From Henricia sp. BOLD:AAB3569 (Eukaryota; Echinodermata; Asteroidea; Spinulosida; Echinasteridae), in the NCBI GenBank assembly GCA_037783545.1, contig JBBELK010001244.1, positions 248,001 through 312,000 on the forward strand: a DNA stretch of 64,000 nt, written 5' to 3'. The notes below the pieces were generated by a model that worked only from the letters and a program-made list of their open reading frames with translations, searched no databases and was not told where the DNA came from. The translations under genes were made by a program, and so were the position numbers. Shown piece by piece: positions 40,506-51,640 of this stretch (position 1 is its first letter; every line of letters starts with the position of its first letter).

Positions 40506-40928
40506 ACCCCACAGAGAGTGCTATTTTAACACCCCAGTTTTTGCAGTTTTTTTCCAGGCAAAGCCCGCTTTCTAGAAAACCCCAAAATAAACAATGCTCC
40601 TCACAACCAATCAATCAATTATTGAGAATTCCACCTGCTCCCCCAGCCCCCGTCACCACACAGTGGCGCGCAAGTGCGCCCTCACGGCAAATTACAGTGT
40701 AATCTCTTTCCAGCCGCCAAACTGCCTTCACGAATATTTTATTGTTTAAATTCACTTATTTCACATTTTGAAATTTATAACGTTAATAAATGCATATTTA
40801 CCGTATCATTTATTAATAGCCGAGTCTCGAATATTTCACTGACAAAAAAATTTAATCCTTATTTTCAGAGATTGTAATCGAAATACAAATAAAAGACTTG
40901 AAATGTAGACCACGAAGGGTAATCCTAT

Positions 40929-41140
40929 ATACCGGAAAACAGCGGAAAATACCGGAAAACACACTCAATACCGGAAAACAGCCGAAAGCACAAAAAAACA
41001 CCAAATATTTATGTGTTTTCTGATGTTTTCTCGGTATGTTTTGTACTTAGTGCGTTTTCCAGTGTTTTCTTTTTGGTGTTTTCCGGTATTTAGTGTGTTT
41101 TCCGGTATTTAGTATGTTTTCCGGCGTTTTCCGGTAAATA
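40929..41140. repeat. Inverted minisatellite (AATACCGGAAAACA / TGTTTTCCGGTATT)
   Basis: Several 14-20-base AATACCGGAAAACA units on the left face TTTTCCGGTATTTAGT units on the right, giving a long imperfect hairpin about 130 bases upstream of the CRTAP-like first exon. Confidence 0.75.
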
Positions 41141-41264
41141 GTATATTTGTACACGCAGTATCGATTATCATGTAATCGATTGATACAAATCCAGGGTCTG
41201 TGTGTTTTGACACGTAAACAAAAAACGTGACACGTACACGCACGATCGATCACCATGTGCGTCC

Positions 41265-41780
41265 ATGAATAGTTTGTGGGTCAAGTCATTTCCGGCCGCG
41301 GAGAAGTCAATGCTAGTCGTCACAATGGCTCAAATTCTAACCCTTATTTCGTTGGTTTTTCTGCTGTTTCTTGCCAAAACATTCGTCCAAAAAGTCGACA
41401 GTAAAAATGGCGATAACGTGCCGACGACAACGTACGATGAGTGGTATCAGAGCGGCGTCCATTCGTACACGAAGGAAGACTGGGAGGACACGATTTACTA
41501 CTTCGAAAATGCCCTGACAGAGTTTAAGTTTTACCGGTCTAGCCTCGCTGATTGCCGGTTAAAATGTCGGAATGCTAGCACCCGGCATTCCAGCCCGCTG
41601 GCGGACCAGCACAAACTGGAAGAAATCCAGTATTTTCAGGGTTTGTTTCAGAAAGCGAATTGTGTTAGGAAATGCAAATTTGACAAACTCGGGAACCGAC
41701 CTCAACTGATTGAGAATGACGTCACGGATAAATTCCTTGGCCGGATGCCCTACAGTTACTTGCAATTTGCATATTATAAG
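41265..41780 (+). CDS. CRTAP / prolyl 3-hydroxylase family, first exon only
   Basis: Proteins of this family act in the endoplasmic reticulum, in the complex that 3-hydroxylates collagen prolines. The exon encodes 172 residues. A signal peptide MLVVTMAQILTLISLVFLLF starts at methionine 16 (41310), which I favour over the first ATG at 41265. Then come YDEWYQSGVHSYTKEDWEDT, a TPR-like helix, cysteine pairs in DCRLKC and CVRKCK, and GRMPYSYLQFAYYK, close to the YxFLQFAYFK signature of CRTAP/P3H. The donor GTAGGA follows at 41781 in phase 0. No later exon was recognised up to 55 kb, so I cannot say whether the dioxygenase domain is present. The symbol is left blank for that reason. Confidence 0.88.
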
Positions 41781-41829
41781 GTAGGACATTAATATTTTAT
41801 TAGTTTTTGCATGTAATATTTGCATAATG

Positions 41830-42105
41830 GCTGGTTGCCGAAGTGAATACGTCATCTTTTGACAATGGCTCTACACTAAAAATCACTGAACCGTGTTCAT
41901 ATCATGTGCTTCATTGTTTTCCACGTTTATCAATAGACAGCCGAAGTGTGACATGCGTTGCCGTGGCAATTGGCTCTAAACTATCATGGCTGTCAGAACA
42001 AGTACCATTGCAAAAGCACAGGAACACGGTTGAGTGATTTTTAGTTTAGAGCCATTGCCTAGGCAACCAACAAAAGATGACGTATTCACTTTGGCAGTCT
42101 AGGCC
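41830..42105. mobile_element. Family F MITEs, one fragment and one complete copy
   Basis: Fragment 41838-41900 (CCGAAGTGAATACGTCATC) is followed by a complete copy from ATAGACAGCCGAAGTGTGAC (41933) to TATTCACTTTGGCAGTCTA (42102). Confidence 0.65.
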
Positions 42106-42463
42106 TATATCATTTGTTTCCCCACTACTAATACATGTAGGTGGGATTTGGTCACATTTTTCATGCAGAAGGTTCATGTAGAATGTCAAGGTCACAAATC
42201 TGAAAACAGAATTACGTACATGTACATGTAATTAACAACAGAGAAGCACTTTTTGACGTGCACTCATCAGAGCAAAATGCAAGAATGACGTCATGACGCT
42301 AATCGACAATAGATCACTAAAGTAAAAACGTCACCCTTTGTGTGTTGCCATGGTTTTTGGGTCTACACTAAAACCAGTGAACTGTTTTCCTGCACTTTAG
42401 CAATTGGCGTTTCAGACATGTACATGTACCAGCAAATGTTTAGACCCAATGCATATAGTTACG

Positions 42464-43184
42464 ACCTGTCAATCAAGCCGAACCGGCCGACCAATCACAA
42501 CAGATCAAGCTACATGTACATGTTGCAGACAGCGCCCACATAGGTATGTCAAAGTGCATTGCATCACAAACAATCACGCGATTTTCTGCCCATATACAGT
42601 TTGTACAATGTACAACAATGTACCTATTGTTGTATGCAGTGATCCGGGTGAATTTTTGTTTCAATGTCGGGCGATTCGCTGTTCAAAGACCTGGGGCCAA
42701 TTTCATGGCGCTGCTAAGCACAAAAATTTGCTTAGCACAGGATTTATTTGCTTTATAAAATGGATTACAAGCCAAAATTATATGCCAACTTGTGTTCTTA
42801 GCAAAAGTGTGAGAATACCATTGAATACACATCACTTACGATTTTGGCTGGCAATCCATTTTTGCAAAATAAAGCAAACAAATCCTGTGCTAAGCAAATT
42901 GTTGTGCTTAGCAGCGCCATGAAATTGGCCCCTGTAGGAAATCGCATTTTTATGAATATATGGCATCCCTGCATTACTAGCCCTTTGCTCAGTGTGTGCT
43001 ACGGTAATTAACTGTCGACCCTAAAACATACCTTTCAGTTTTCTCCAATGAATCTGTGCTTTCCATGCCGAGTCCCGTTGCTTTGTACGTTGTGTCGCCA
43101 TTTTTTTGCGATGGCTTGTGAGCACATACATGTAGCAACAGTATCTAAGGGGCGGAGTTAACTGGGCAATCTCGGAACTATATG
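42464..43184. mobile_element. Family G element (ATAGTTCCGA termini) split by a nested MITE
   Basis: Ends ATAGTTACGACCTGTCAATCA and CTCGGAACTAT. It parallels the uninterrupted copy at 57486-57930 in reverse. Sequence at 42690-42937 is a nested family M element. Confidence 0.78.
42690..42937. mobile_element. Family M palindromic MITE (GGGGCCAATTTCATGGCGCTG)
   Basis: GGGGCCAATTTCATGGCGCTG at the left and CAGCGCCATGAAATTGGCCCC at the right, with GCTAAGCAC/GTGCTTAGC inside. A diverged relative is at 49087-49350. Confidence 0.82.
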
Positions 43185-43235
43185 CATTGCCATGGCAACT
43201 GCCGTCACACTTTAGTAGTCTATAATATAAGGCTC

Positions 43236-43388
43236 AAGGCCAAAACAAATAATAGTTCTGCTTCCGGTTTCCCGACCGACCCTATTTTTAGGCTGCGACC
43301 CTATTTTTTTTATCGGAAAAAAAATGAAAAAAAAAAAAAAATGAAATGCCATGTAATCGGAAGCAGAACTATTTTTGTTGTTGGCCTA
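43236..43388. mobile_element. Family I MITE copy
   Basis: AATAGTTCTGCTTCCGGTTT to GGAAGCAGAACTATT, shorter than the copy at 29143. Confidence 0.7.
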
Positions 43389-43649
43389 AGCGCTAATTGG
43401 TCTGCAGCAGGGAGCGCGCTACAGTGCATGCGCAGTTAGAATACATGAAGCATGTGCACAAATTCTTTCTGATGACACAAATCAGGCTTATATTTACTCT
43501 GATGAGTGCTTTTGCTAAATAGCATACTCTGTGTCGTTACTTAATTCTATTTTCCGATTTTGTACATGTCCAAACACCTTTTCAAAGCCAAAAATCCTTC
43601 AAGTGTTTTCCCCAGATAATTTGTTTGTGACTTAGGCCGGTTAGGCCTG

Positions 43650-43735
43650 TTTTCAAACGTCGTGCTTGTGCTGTGTCGAATTTAAAAAATCAAGTTGAAT
43701 TTAATTTGACACGGCACAAGCACGACGTTTGTAAC
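43650..43735. repeat. Palindrome (CAAACGTCGTGCTTGTGC)
   Basis: Inverted arms CAAACGTCGTGCTTGTGCTG and GGCACAAGCACGACGTTTG separated by about 30 AT-rich bases. Confidence 0.7.
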
Positions 43736-43739
43736 GGGG

Positions 43740-44912
43740 CTACATGTAAGGCTTTCTAAGAAACAGTAAACAAAAATTTGTCTTTGGGAAAAAAGCTTTC
43801 ACTAAATTCAGCTTTGACTTTTTGTTGAGTCCCACTGCAATGTTTGGGGTCGATGGAAATTGAAGGAAAAAGGTCGAGGGAAAAATTGAAGGCCACATGC
43901 TGTACAGGAAGGGGTGGTGGTAGGTACGTTACATGATATACATGTAGACAGACTGGGTCAAAACATTCAAAAGGTCACGAAGAGGTTCCTGTCTGTAAAT
44001 TGTGGCTCAACTACCCCCATGGTTTCCGATTCAATGCAGTTGACGGTACACTGTGTGTGCTGTGTGCTTGGACCGTGATACATGTGCGATGTACTACAGT
44101 ACATTCACACAGGAAATGCGTAGAAAATTATTGTTTGCCTTTTGAACCACCCCTAAGCCTACCTGTAGAACATTTTTTTTCCCCTTATTTAATAAAAAAA
44201 ATCATAGTTGAAAAATAAATATTTTATAAATATATTTTTCTTTTAAATGTACATGTACACCAAAATGAACAAAAGTAATGTCTTCCTACATTAGATATTA
44301 TCCAGCAGCGACTGCGTATGAAGTTATTTGGTATGTATTTCAGGAACCCTTTATTTTCAAATGTTTCGCAGAATACCACCAAGTTTTGAACAATAATAGT
44401 CAACTTGATTTTGATTGACTTGCATTGACTGTTCAAACTACCGGTAAGTGATTTTCCTGTTGTATCAGCTCAGATACAGGTGGATATGTCACTGGTAAAA
44501 TGTTAGTCTTTCCCTCTCAAACGTATGACAAAAAGGACTTTTTTAACCAGTCGAATGCCAGTACATGTGTGTTATAGTAGCCACCCAAGGAACCAATGAT
44601 ACAATGTACCAGTACATGTAGGTGGCCAGAATAATAATAAAAAATGGGTCTTTTCAGCTCTAGAGCTTTTTTTGGCAATTGAGATATAATTTTCTGACAA
44701 AGAAGTAAAAACAAAAAATTAACTAACAAATAAATCTGTGTTTTGTTCAAAATATTTTTTTTTTTTCATTTACATGTAAGTAACCGGTACATCCAAAAAA
44801 CAACTGTAAACTTTCTATATTCTTATTAATGACTTTTATTTTTGAAATCAAATGAAATGAAACTTGCACAATAACAATGAGCAATCTTACAACCAATACA
44901 CAGAAAAATGAC
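43740..44912. other. Non-coding stretch, nothing recognised
   Basis: AT-rich, with scattered ACATGTAC motifs. I see no coding family, tRNA or clear inverted repeat. Confidence 0.5.
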
Positions 44913-45258
44913 TTAGGCCAAACAAAATAAATAGTGTGTTTACGGTAACCCGACCTACCTGGAATTTTTTAGGCCAAATTGCCGACCTCAAACTTTTTAT
45001 TGCCAATTTTCAAGTTAATAATTTTAAATGAGCACTATTTGCAATAATTTACAACAAACATAACATTTTCTGCACTTGTACATGAACATGGTTAATAGTG
45101 TTAATAGTGAGTTTCAAACATTGCAAAACAACCCGCAAATGCATGAACTGATGAAATGTAAAAAAATTACAAAATAAAATTATTTCCTACCTAACCTACA
45201 TGTCTGGATTTATTTTAGGCCGTTACCGTAAACGCACCATTTATTTTGTTTGGCCTTA
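44913..45258. mobile_element. MITE with TAGGCCAAACAAAATAAATAG termini
   Basis: TTAGGCCAAACAAAATAAAT at the left and ATTTATTTTGTTTGGCCTTA at the right, with the subterminal GTGTTTACGGTAAC mirrored. Confidence 0.8.
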
Positions 45259-45449
45259 CAGACTAACTACAGGGCATAGCTGAACACTAAAAGAAAAGCA
45301 AAATAAATACCCTCCCCTCCGCCCCCCAACCTCCCCATTTTTTAGTTGGCATAGAATGTGTACAGTGCCACCTGTCAACATTTCATGAGCTGATGTCCAT
45401 GATTATGACCTTTGACCCCATATCTGACCTCACCTTGACCTCAGACTCA

Positions 45450-46100
45450 GTGGCTGCGTTCGGGCGTGTACTCGTGTTAACACGAGGATACTCCTGCGCG
45501 CGCGAACAGCAAGAAGTGAGAGTACGCTCTCGCTACTCCCCAACAAATGGAGAGAGTGCTCTTACTCCCAACGAGAGTCATGTGATGTGTACGAAGATGG
45601 CGAAATATGGGTGGGATTTTTTGTGAATTTGCTCAACTCACTAAGGTTTGTTTTGGACGGCATCAAAAGTTCTGCTACTCCGGAGTAACGTGTGCGCATT
45701 GCACTCGGGTCACATTACGCGAATGGCAAGTTGACAGTCCGCATACGCGAATGGCCATCAGTCAAGATGGCCGTCTCTTGCCATGACTACACAACAAACG
45801 CCGTTTCACTGCTCACAAGAAATTGAAGAAAATACAGACCGTAAGTCGTGAGAACCTTTGATACCGTCTAAAACAAACCTTAGTGAGTTGTTGTTTCAGT
45901 AATATTCAGTTGACACGTTTAGCAAATTCACAAAAAATCCAACCTATATCCCGCCATATTCGTACAAATCACATGGCACTTGTCAGGAGTAAGAGCACAC
46001 TCCCCATTTGTTGAGGTGTACCGAGAGCATACTCTCACTGACCCGAGTGTCGTTAATCTTGCCGTTCGCGCACGCAGGAGTATGCTCTTGTTAACACGAG
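45450..46100. mobile_element. Foldback around a GGCTGCGTTCGGGCGTGTAC terminus
   Basis: Left end GGCTGCGTTCGGGCGTGTAC at 45452; the mirrored GTACACGCCCGAACGCAGCC is at about 46101-46120. The arms also share CGAGAGTACGCTC-like blocks. This fits one inverted-repeat element whose right part was then tandemly amplified. Confidence 0.7.
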
Positions 46101-46428
46101 TACACGCCCGAACGCAGCCATAGAGCCATGCAGGATTCTACTTGGCTTAATTGGCATGAGGTGTACCGAGAGCATACTCTCACTGACCCGAGTGTCGTTA
46201 ATCTTGCCGTTCGCGCACGCAGGAGTATGCTCTTGTTAACACGAGTACACGCCCGAACGCAGCCATAGAGCCATGCAGGATTCTACTTGGCTTAATTGGC
46301 ATGAGGTGTACCGAGAGCATACTCTCACTGACCCGAGTGTCGTTAATCTTGCCGTTCGCACAAGTCGAGTACACGCCCGAACGCAGCCATAGAGCCATGC
46401 AGGATTCTACTTGGCTTAATTGGCATGC
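46013..46428. repeat. 145-bp tandem repeat, about 2.9 units
   Basis: GAGGTGTACCGAGAGCATAC starts at 46013, 46158 and 46303, an exact spacing of 145 bases. The third unit has an internal deletion. Each unit contains the element end GTACACGCCCGAACGCAGCC plus host-like flank GCATGAGG. Confidence 0.9.
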
Positions 46429-46705
46429 TCATGGTTTGCCCTGTCAGTCAAAAAGTTAACAAATGCAGACTGGTTACTGAATTTAAGAATTGAACAGAAC
46501 TCAATGTTAAATACATTGGCAAAGGGGCTTTCACATACGTACATGTTAAGCCGTGCCGCATTGGACTAATATTTTGGTCAAAAGTTAACCCGACTCACCA
46601 TTAACCGTAACACTCCTCAATCCTCCAAAATCAATATGATTTTATATACACCCTAGGGAGTTGGGGTAAACATTCCATCATGGTACAATGTACATGTCCA
46701 CACTT

Positions 46706-47100
46706 ATAGGTTGTTCAGACGAGTGCTACATGTACCGGTAGCTGCACCCCAAACTCCCGTCATTAGAACGCAATTTAGCTCAACCTCTGGGGCTAGCTCC
46801 GGGGCTAGCCCTTCCCAAATTTAAGCCCAAAATTTGTAAGGCTACACTTTCAGCACAGCGGGGGTTCTTTTATGACTTAGCTCCACCGTTATTTACTGAC
46901 TGAACAATGAACGCAACTGACCTCGCTCTGTGGCATCTGGCCAATGTTAATGCTATCCTCTTAAACTGTAGCTCCGGAGTTATCATCACCTTTTAAACAG
47001 GAGGGCATTTTGGACTAACTCACTTTAGCTCCAGCGAACCCCCGCTGAGTCCGTTAATTGGATTGGGGCTAAAAAAAGTAGCCCTCCGTCTGAACATACC
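46706..47100. mobile_element. Putative MITE with GTTCAGACG termini
   Basis: GGTTGTTCAGACGAGTGCTAC at the left; GTAGCCCTCCGTCTGAACATA at the right. The interior has a GGGGCTAGC duplication. Confidence 0.55.
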
Positions 47101-47199
47101 CTTATATTCAGCCTACAAAATGTCCTCATCCACGTAAAACTTGGATAAAACGTGTCACCTCATCATTCACAACATGTGTTCTATTGGGTTTACATTAGG

Positions 47200-47250
47200 C
47201 ACCCCCCCCCCCCCCTCTCCCCCACCCCCTCTCCCCCACCCCCCAAAAAA
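47200..47250. repeat. C-rich low-complexity tract
   Basis: Runs of C interrupted by TCT and A. Confidence 0.8.
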
Positions 47251-47494
47251 CTGTGTTTAGTGCGTCACTTTCAACCCTGCGCGTAAAAGCTTCTTTAAAA
47301 AAAAAAAAAAACAGTAAAATCCTCCTTCCCTTTTGATCTAGATTTTTGCATATTGTTGTTTTTTTTCCCCACTTTATTTTCTCAAGGACATTATACTTCT
47401 CACCACGATATTAACAAAGGAAACAAGGTAAAAATTTAAAGATTAAAGTCTACAAACAAAAATAATACTAATACATGTACAACATGATTTTTGT

Positions 47495-47900
47495 AGTCAA
47501 GTCCATCACAAGTGATAAAAAGTCTGTATTAAACAAGCAACAAGGGATGAACATGCACAATGCCTGTTTTGCAGTTCATTTGAGTGGATTGTGACTTGAA
47601 TTAAGACCAAGGACTTGTTAATTTTATGGCATCTTTGGCAACTGTATAAGGCATTTTATGCATACAGTATAGTTTTAACTTTATTATCAACTTGAAATGA
47701 GAAAGGAGACGCATATTTAGAAGTGGGAGAAAAAAAAACCAGGGCAATCTCCTGGGGGAAACCACACTGTCGAGTACGGACTGCAAACCCAATCCACATA
47801 CACACGCCGAATTCGAACCCGGGACTCCTAAGGTGAAAGGCGGGCGAAAGAACCACTACGTCAACCCGACCGCTCCCAGGGACTTGTGATAGACTTGAAC
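47495..47900. mobile_element. Family D copy interrupted by SINE3
   Basis: AGTCAAGTCCATCACAAGTG to GACCAAGGACTTGT, then SINE3, then GGGACTTGTGATAGACTTG. GGACTTGT is present on both sides of the insert (47611-47618, 47880-47887). Confidence 0.75.
47640..47878 (-). mobile_element. SINE3 copy with A-box and B-box
   Basis: Minus strand: GGTTGACGTAGTGGTTC (A-box region), CCCGGGTTCGAATTCGG (B-box), TGTGGATTGGGTTTGCAGTCC, and the tail TTGATAATAAAGTTAAA. Confidence 0.8.
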
Positions 47901-47992
47901 TATGAAATCTTTACATTTTAACATTGATTATATTATATTATTTTTAAAATCAAAATTCACACAAGTTTATGCATTAAAGAGTTTATGCATTA

Positions 47993-48713
47993 AAGGGGCT
48001 ATGTCACGGTTTGCGCATGCGCAGCAAAACTTGAAAAAGTGTGGCTAACTTTTTTAAGTTTTGTCGCCAGGTTTTGCATATCCTATTCAATCTTTGCCAT
48101 CCCATAATTCTTTAGTAATTTTGGCAGTGGTGTACTTGTCAACGTCCAGGATGTCCTGATGCATTACTTTTTACTTGGAATCGCACTGTTTGCCGTATTT
48201 TTAAGTCGCCAAAGATCGAAATCACCGTGTGTGCGGCCGTCGTTAAAAAGGGAGTTTTTTCATCCCATCAAAAAACTTGACAAAACATGACAGAAACGGC
48301 ATCGAATGATATGAATGACATGGTTGGATACAGCAATTTACTTAACCTTGTTTTCCATTAAAACTGACATGCTTATTTGGTCCTGACAGCAATTTTGTCC
48401 TTGGAAAGACACAGTGGCTGCCACCGCTGTACGATTTTGTTTTTCCAGACATTAATCGCGCGCGCGATGCCAAATCGAACAAATGCGCGCACACGATGCA
48501 CAATGTAGTTGAATTATGCGTATTGTAAACACTCATGAACGAACACACTGCCCATGCGGCACGTGCTAAGTACGCGATGTACATGTACACAACTATAGCA
48601 CACGCACCAATGGCGTTGTGTAAAGAAATTGCACTACATTCATCTGAGCCCGCACGTATGTCAAAATATGAAAGGATTTGGCGCATGCGCAAACCGTGAC
48701 ATACCCCCTTTAT
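47993..48713. mobile_element. Family H element (GTCACGGTTTGCGCATGCGC termini), complete
   Basis: AAAGGGGCTATGTCACGG then TTTGCGCATGCGC at the left; GCGCATGCGCAAACCGTGAC then ATACCCCCTTTA at the right. About 720 bp. An open frame at 48342-48722 shows no transposase motif, so it is probably non-autonomous. Confidence 0.82.
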
Positions 48714-48804
48714 ACTGTACATTTGTACTGTAAGGATCGTTTATAAAATGACCTTCTTGAAAGTGACAAGAAAAAGTATAAAAACCAAAATTTGGATGAG
48801 AGAA

Positions 48805-48925
48805 AAAAATCGTAAGGGCCTTATCGGGATTCGAACCTGAGACCTCTGACTCACTAGGCAGACGCTCTACCAGCTGAGCTCTAAGGTACAGTTGGTATAC
48901 TCCCCTAAGGTTTTCCCTATGGATC
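48805..48925 (-). mobile_element. Single-copy tRNA-derived SINE1, likely progenitor form of the 78-bp arrays
   Basis: On the minus strand it runs from leader CCATAGGGAAAACCTTAGGG through GTACCTTAGAGCTCAGCTGG (A-box) and CTCAGGTTCGAATCCCG (B-box) to ATAAGGCCCTTACG and a T-rich end. It has the whole tRNA-like body in one copy, with the same flanks (GATGAGAGAAAAAA) as the end of array 3. Confidence 0.85.
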
Positions 48926-49086
48926 CAATTTTGCAGTGCACTTTTGAAATAGCACTTTCATTTTGTGTACTTTTGCATTGCACTTTTTTCGCCCAGTACA
49001 TTATACTTCTCAATACAATATTAACACAGTAAAAATTGAAAGATTCAAATTTACGGACAAAAATGATACTAATATAACATTAACAA

Positions 49087-49350
49087 CATGGAGCCAATTC
49101 CGTGGCGCTGTTTAGCAGCCAACTTTGTGCTAACGGAGGCTCCGGCTATCTCATGGAGACCTTAACCACGGCTAAACATTTGCTAGCTTCACAGGCAAAA
49201 TTTGCTAAACATTTGTGATGCAACAATTCCCGTTTCCAAGCGCACGCCGCGGCCGTGATATAGCCTTAACGTTAGCACATCTTTTCTGCTACAGTAAGCA
49301 CACATTTTCAGCTAGCGATTAAACAGCGCCATGAAATTGGCCTCCGATTG
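49087..49350. mobile_element. Diverged family M element
   Basis: GGAGCCAATTCCGTGGCGCTG at the left and CAGCGCCATGAAATTGGCCTCC at the right, with GCTAA motifs between. Confidence 0.7.
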
Positions 49351-49374
49351 TGCGGCCATTACCAATATCTAATA

Positions 49375-49505
49375 GTCAAGTCCATCACAAGTCTGTAACA
49401 ATCAACAAAGGATGAACACGCACAGAATAACGCCTTTGTTACAGTTGATTCGAGTGGATTGTGACTTGAATTAAGACCAGGGATACAGTATGTGGTGGAC
49501 TTGAC
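49375..49505. mobile_element. Family D copy, shortened
   Basis: AGTCAAGTCCATCACAAGTC to ATGTGGTGGACTTGAC. Confidence 0.65.
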
Positions 49506-49509
49506 GCGT

Positions 49510-50030
49510 GTACTACAGCACTGACCATTAAACTACGATATCTTTACATTGAAACATTGATTACGTTACATTTTTTTTTAAACACAATTCACACAAAAAT
49601 TAAAGCAATAATATTAATATAAAGTCATTCCTAAAATGAGGGGTCAAAAAAGTTTGGTTTCTCAGACACTTCAGTATTTTGAAAGTGTTAAAAATTTCTC
49701 GCAAGAATTTGGGGGATTTTTTTGGTTACAAATTATCTTATCATGTTTAAAATAATGTCTTTTATCATCAAGAACACCAAATTTGTTTTTGTGTTAAATG
49801 TCACACTTTTAGAGCCCTAATTTTAGGAAATGACTCGCAAATAAATTTGCAGTTTTCACAACAAGCGATAAACATATAATTTTGAATTTTTAAAATATAA
49901 TTTTTAAAAGTGGCAACTGTAATTCAATCACCTTCAGTGCTTTATCACAGACAATGTTAACTACATGTACAATACTTACTATCTAAAGTCAACATTATAC
50001 TCCAATTCAACAATTGAGATACTGTACGTA
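49510..50030. other. Non-coding stretch, nothing recognised
   Basis: AT-rich, with no repeat shared inside the window and no coding signal. Confidence 0.5.
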
Positions 50031-50036
50031 TGTGAG

Positions 50037-50277
50037 TCTTTCCACAGTAAAGGGGGCATTTTGGCAACACAGACCATATTTTTTCCAGAAAATACCTTCG
50101 TCTGGTCTCAAATTATTTTAAACATAAATTGAGTTGTTCTGAAGAGATAACTTACATGTCATGCATGTAGGCCTAAAAAGGGTTACAAATAGTGTGACAA
50201 CATGCCTTCCTAAAAACCCTGTGTACAAATATGGTCTGTGTTGCCAAAATGCCCCCTTTACTGTGGAAAGACTCATA
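50037..50277. mobile_element. Family N foldback MITE (GAGTCTTTCCACAGTAAAGG termini)
   Basis: GAGTCTTTCCACAGTAAAGG then GGGCATTTTGGCAACACAG, mirrored at the right end. Fragments occur at 18455-18630 and 59865-59990. Confidence 0.82.
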
Positions 50278-50889
50278 TTACAAGTTACATTACAGTTGGC
50301 CCATACCAGTACATGGGGCGTTTCAAAATAAAGTGAAATTTCAAGTTCATGACCTTTAACAGGCTGTTTAACAATAACTGTCATCACCTTTTAAAAAAAA
50401 CAATCTTGTATGTTGGGCTTTGCCAAGCTTACCGGTATGTGCACCCACAAATTACATTCTAGAAATTTCATTTTGAAAATACCGGTAAATGTATACATGT
50501 ATGTCCCATGCGAAACACTTTTCGCGTCAACCATAGAATATCCCATGCATAACACCAATTTTGCTTATTTGTCACTTTGATATCTATTATCTGAAAAAAT
50601 GATGACCCTGATGAAAAATACTTAAAACATTGCAACTTCTCAGAAGATTTTGTGTAAATTGGTTTAAAATCTGTAGAGACACATTGTATGGTTATTTAAA
50701 GTCATTTACATTTTTTTAATTCTGGTTGACAGATATTTTACGTTATTTTGAAACGTTCCACATGCATACATGTATTTTACAACAAACACACCACAAATTA
50801 AAGTAAAATTGCCTTCAATTTTCTAATACAATGTACACAAGAACAATACACAAAAGTCAATTTTTTTTATATTACTTTTCAATATATAC

Positions 50890-51285
50890 GGACACTTAAG
50901 AAACGCAAAAAAACACACTTTAAAAACGCAAAACGCCAGCAGCATACCCAAAGCTCATTCTCTCTCACCTTCCATTAACCCTGGCATGATAGGAGTGCAT
51001 GGCATCCCGTGATTGTATCTTGCTTTTAATGCATCCAGGTACTCGTGTTGCACGTGCATTGCATTCAACATGATTTTGCATGCCTGTGACAGCTGCACAG
51101 AATTTTCTGCGTTTTGTCAAATTTTCATATTGGGAACATGGATGAGATTGAAACCCAGCCTTATTGACAAAATTATGTCTTTGCCACTCACAAATGTTGT
51201 TTGGGCCTTATTATTCCTATCGCCTGCATTACATAATAATTACACTAACATTTCTGTTTTGCGTTTTTCAAGTGTGTCAGTATAC
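50890..51285. mobile_element. Putative inverted-repeat element (AAGAAACGCAAAA ends)
   Basis: ACACTTAAGAAACGCAAAA at the left and TTTTGCGTTTTTCAAGTGTGT at the right resemble the ends of 31508-32043. It contains an open exon-like stretch on the minus strand (50981-51130). Confidence 0.45.
50981..51130 (-). other. Exon-like open stretch, unidentified
   Basis: About 50 open codons reading SVQLSQACKIMLNAMHVQHE and YLDALKARYNHGMPCTPIMP, ending at a plausible GTGAGA donor. No good pyrimidine tract precedes it. It may be part of a transposon protein or a chance frame. Confidence 0.25.
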
Positions 51286-51444
51286 CACCATTATAACACC
51301 AGCAATCATATACGGTACTTTGCTTACATACTACAACAGAGTGGTTAAAATAACCTACTCTAGTGAAAAATACAGCACTCGCTGGAACTGGTTTGTGACC
51401 GGCCTTACATGTAGTACTCACAGTTTTAAGCATACTGATTAGCC

Positions 51445-51640
51445 GCATATGCTCCATCCTTCAGATGGGAGTTAAAGCTGTCCAGGTGCTGTATGGTATT
51501 GTGCATTGCACCTCAACAATCCCAGAACACAGAAGGGAAATTTCCCCATTGTTCCTGTTAGAACAATGTAATCTGTAAAGTCTCAAGGACTTTTTGCACC
51601 CCTTTTCAAGATAGGTGACTATTAAGCAGAGCTAAAATGT
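51445..51640 (+). mobile_element. Diverged SINE body (CATCCTTCAGATGGGAGTTAAAG)
   Basis: GCTCCATCCTTCAGATGGGAG resembles GCTCCATCCTTCGGAAGGGG of SINE4, but the rest has drifted. Confidence 0.4.

Noticed and set aside
48342..48722. 126-residue frame as a possible transposase of family H
   Set aside because: No catalytic motif visible, and it crosses the terminal inverted repeat; more likely a non-autonomous element.
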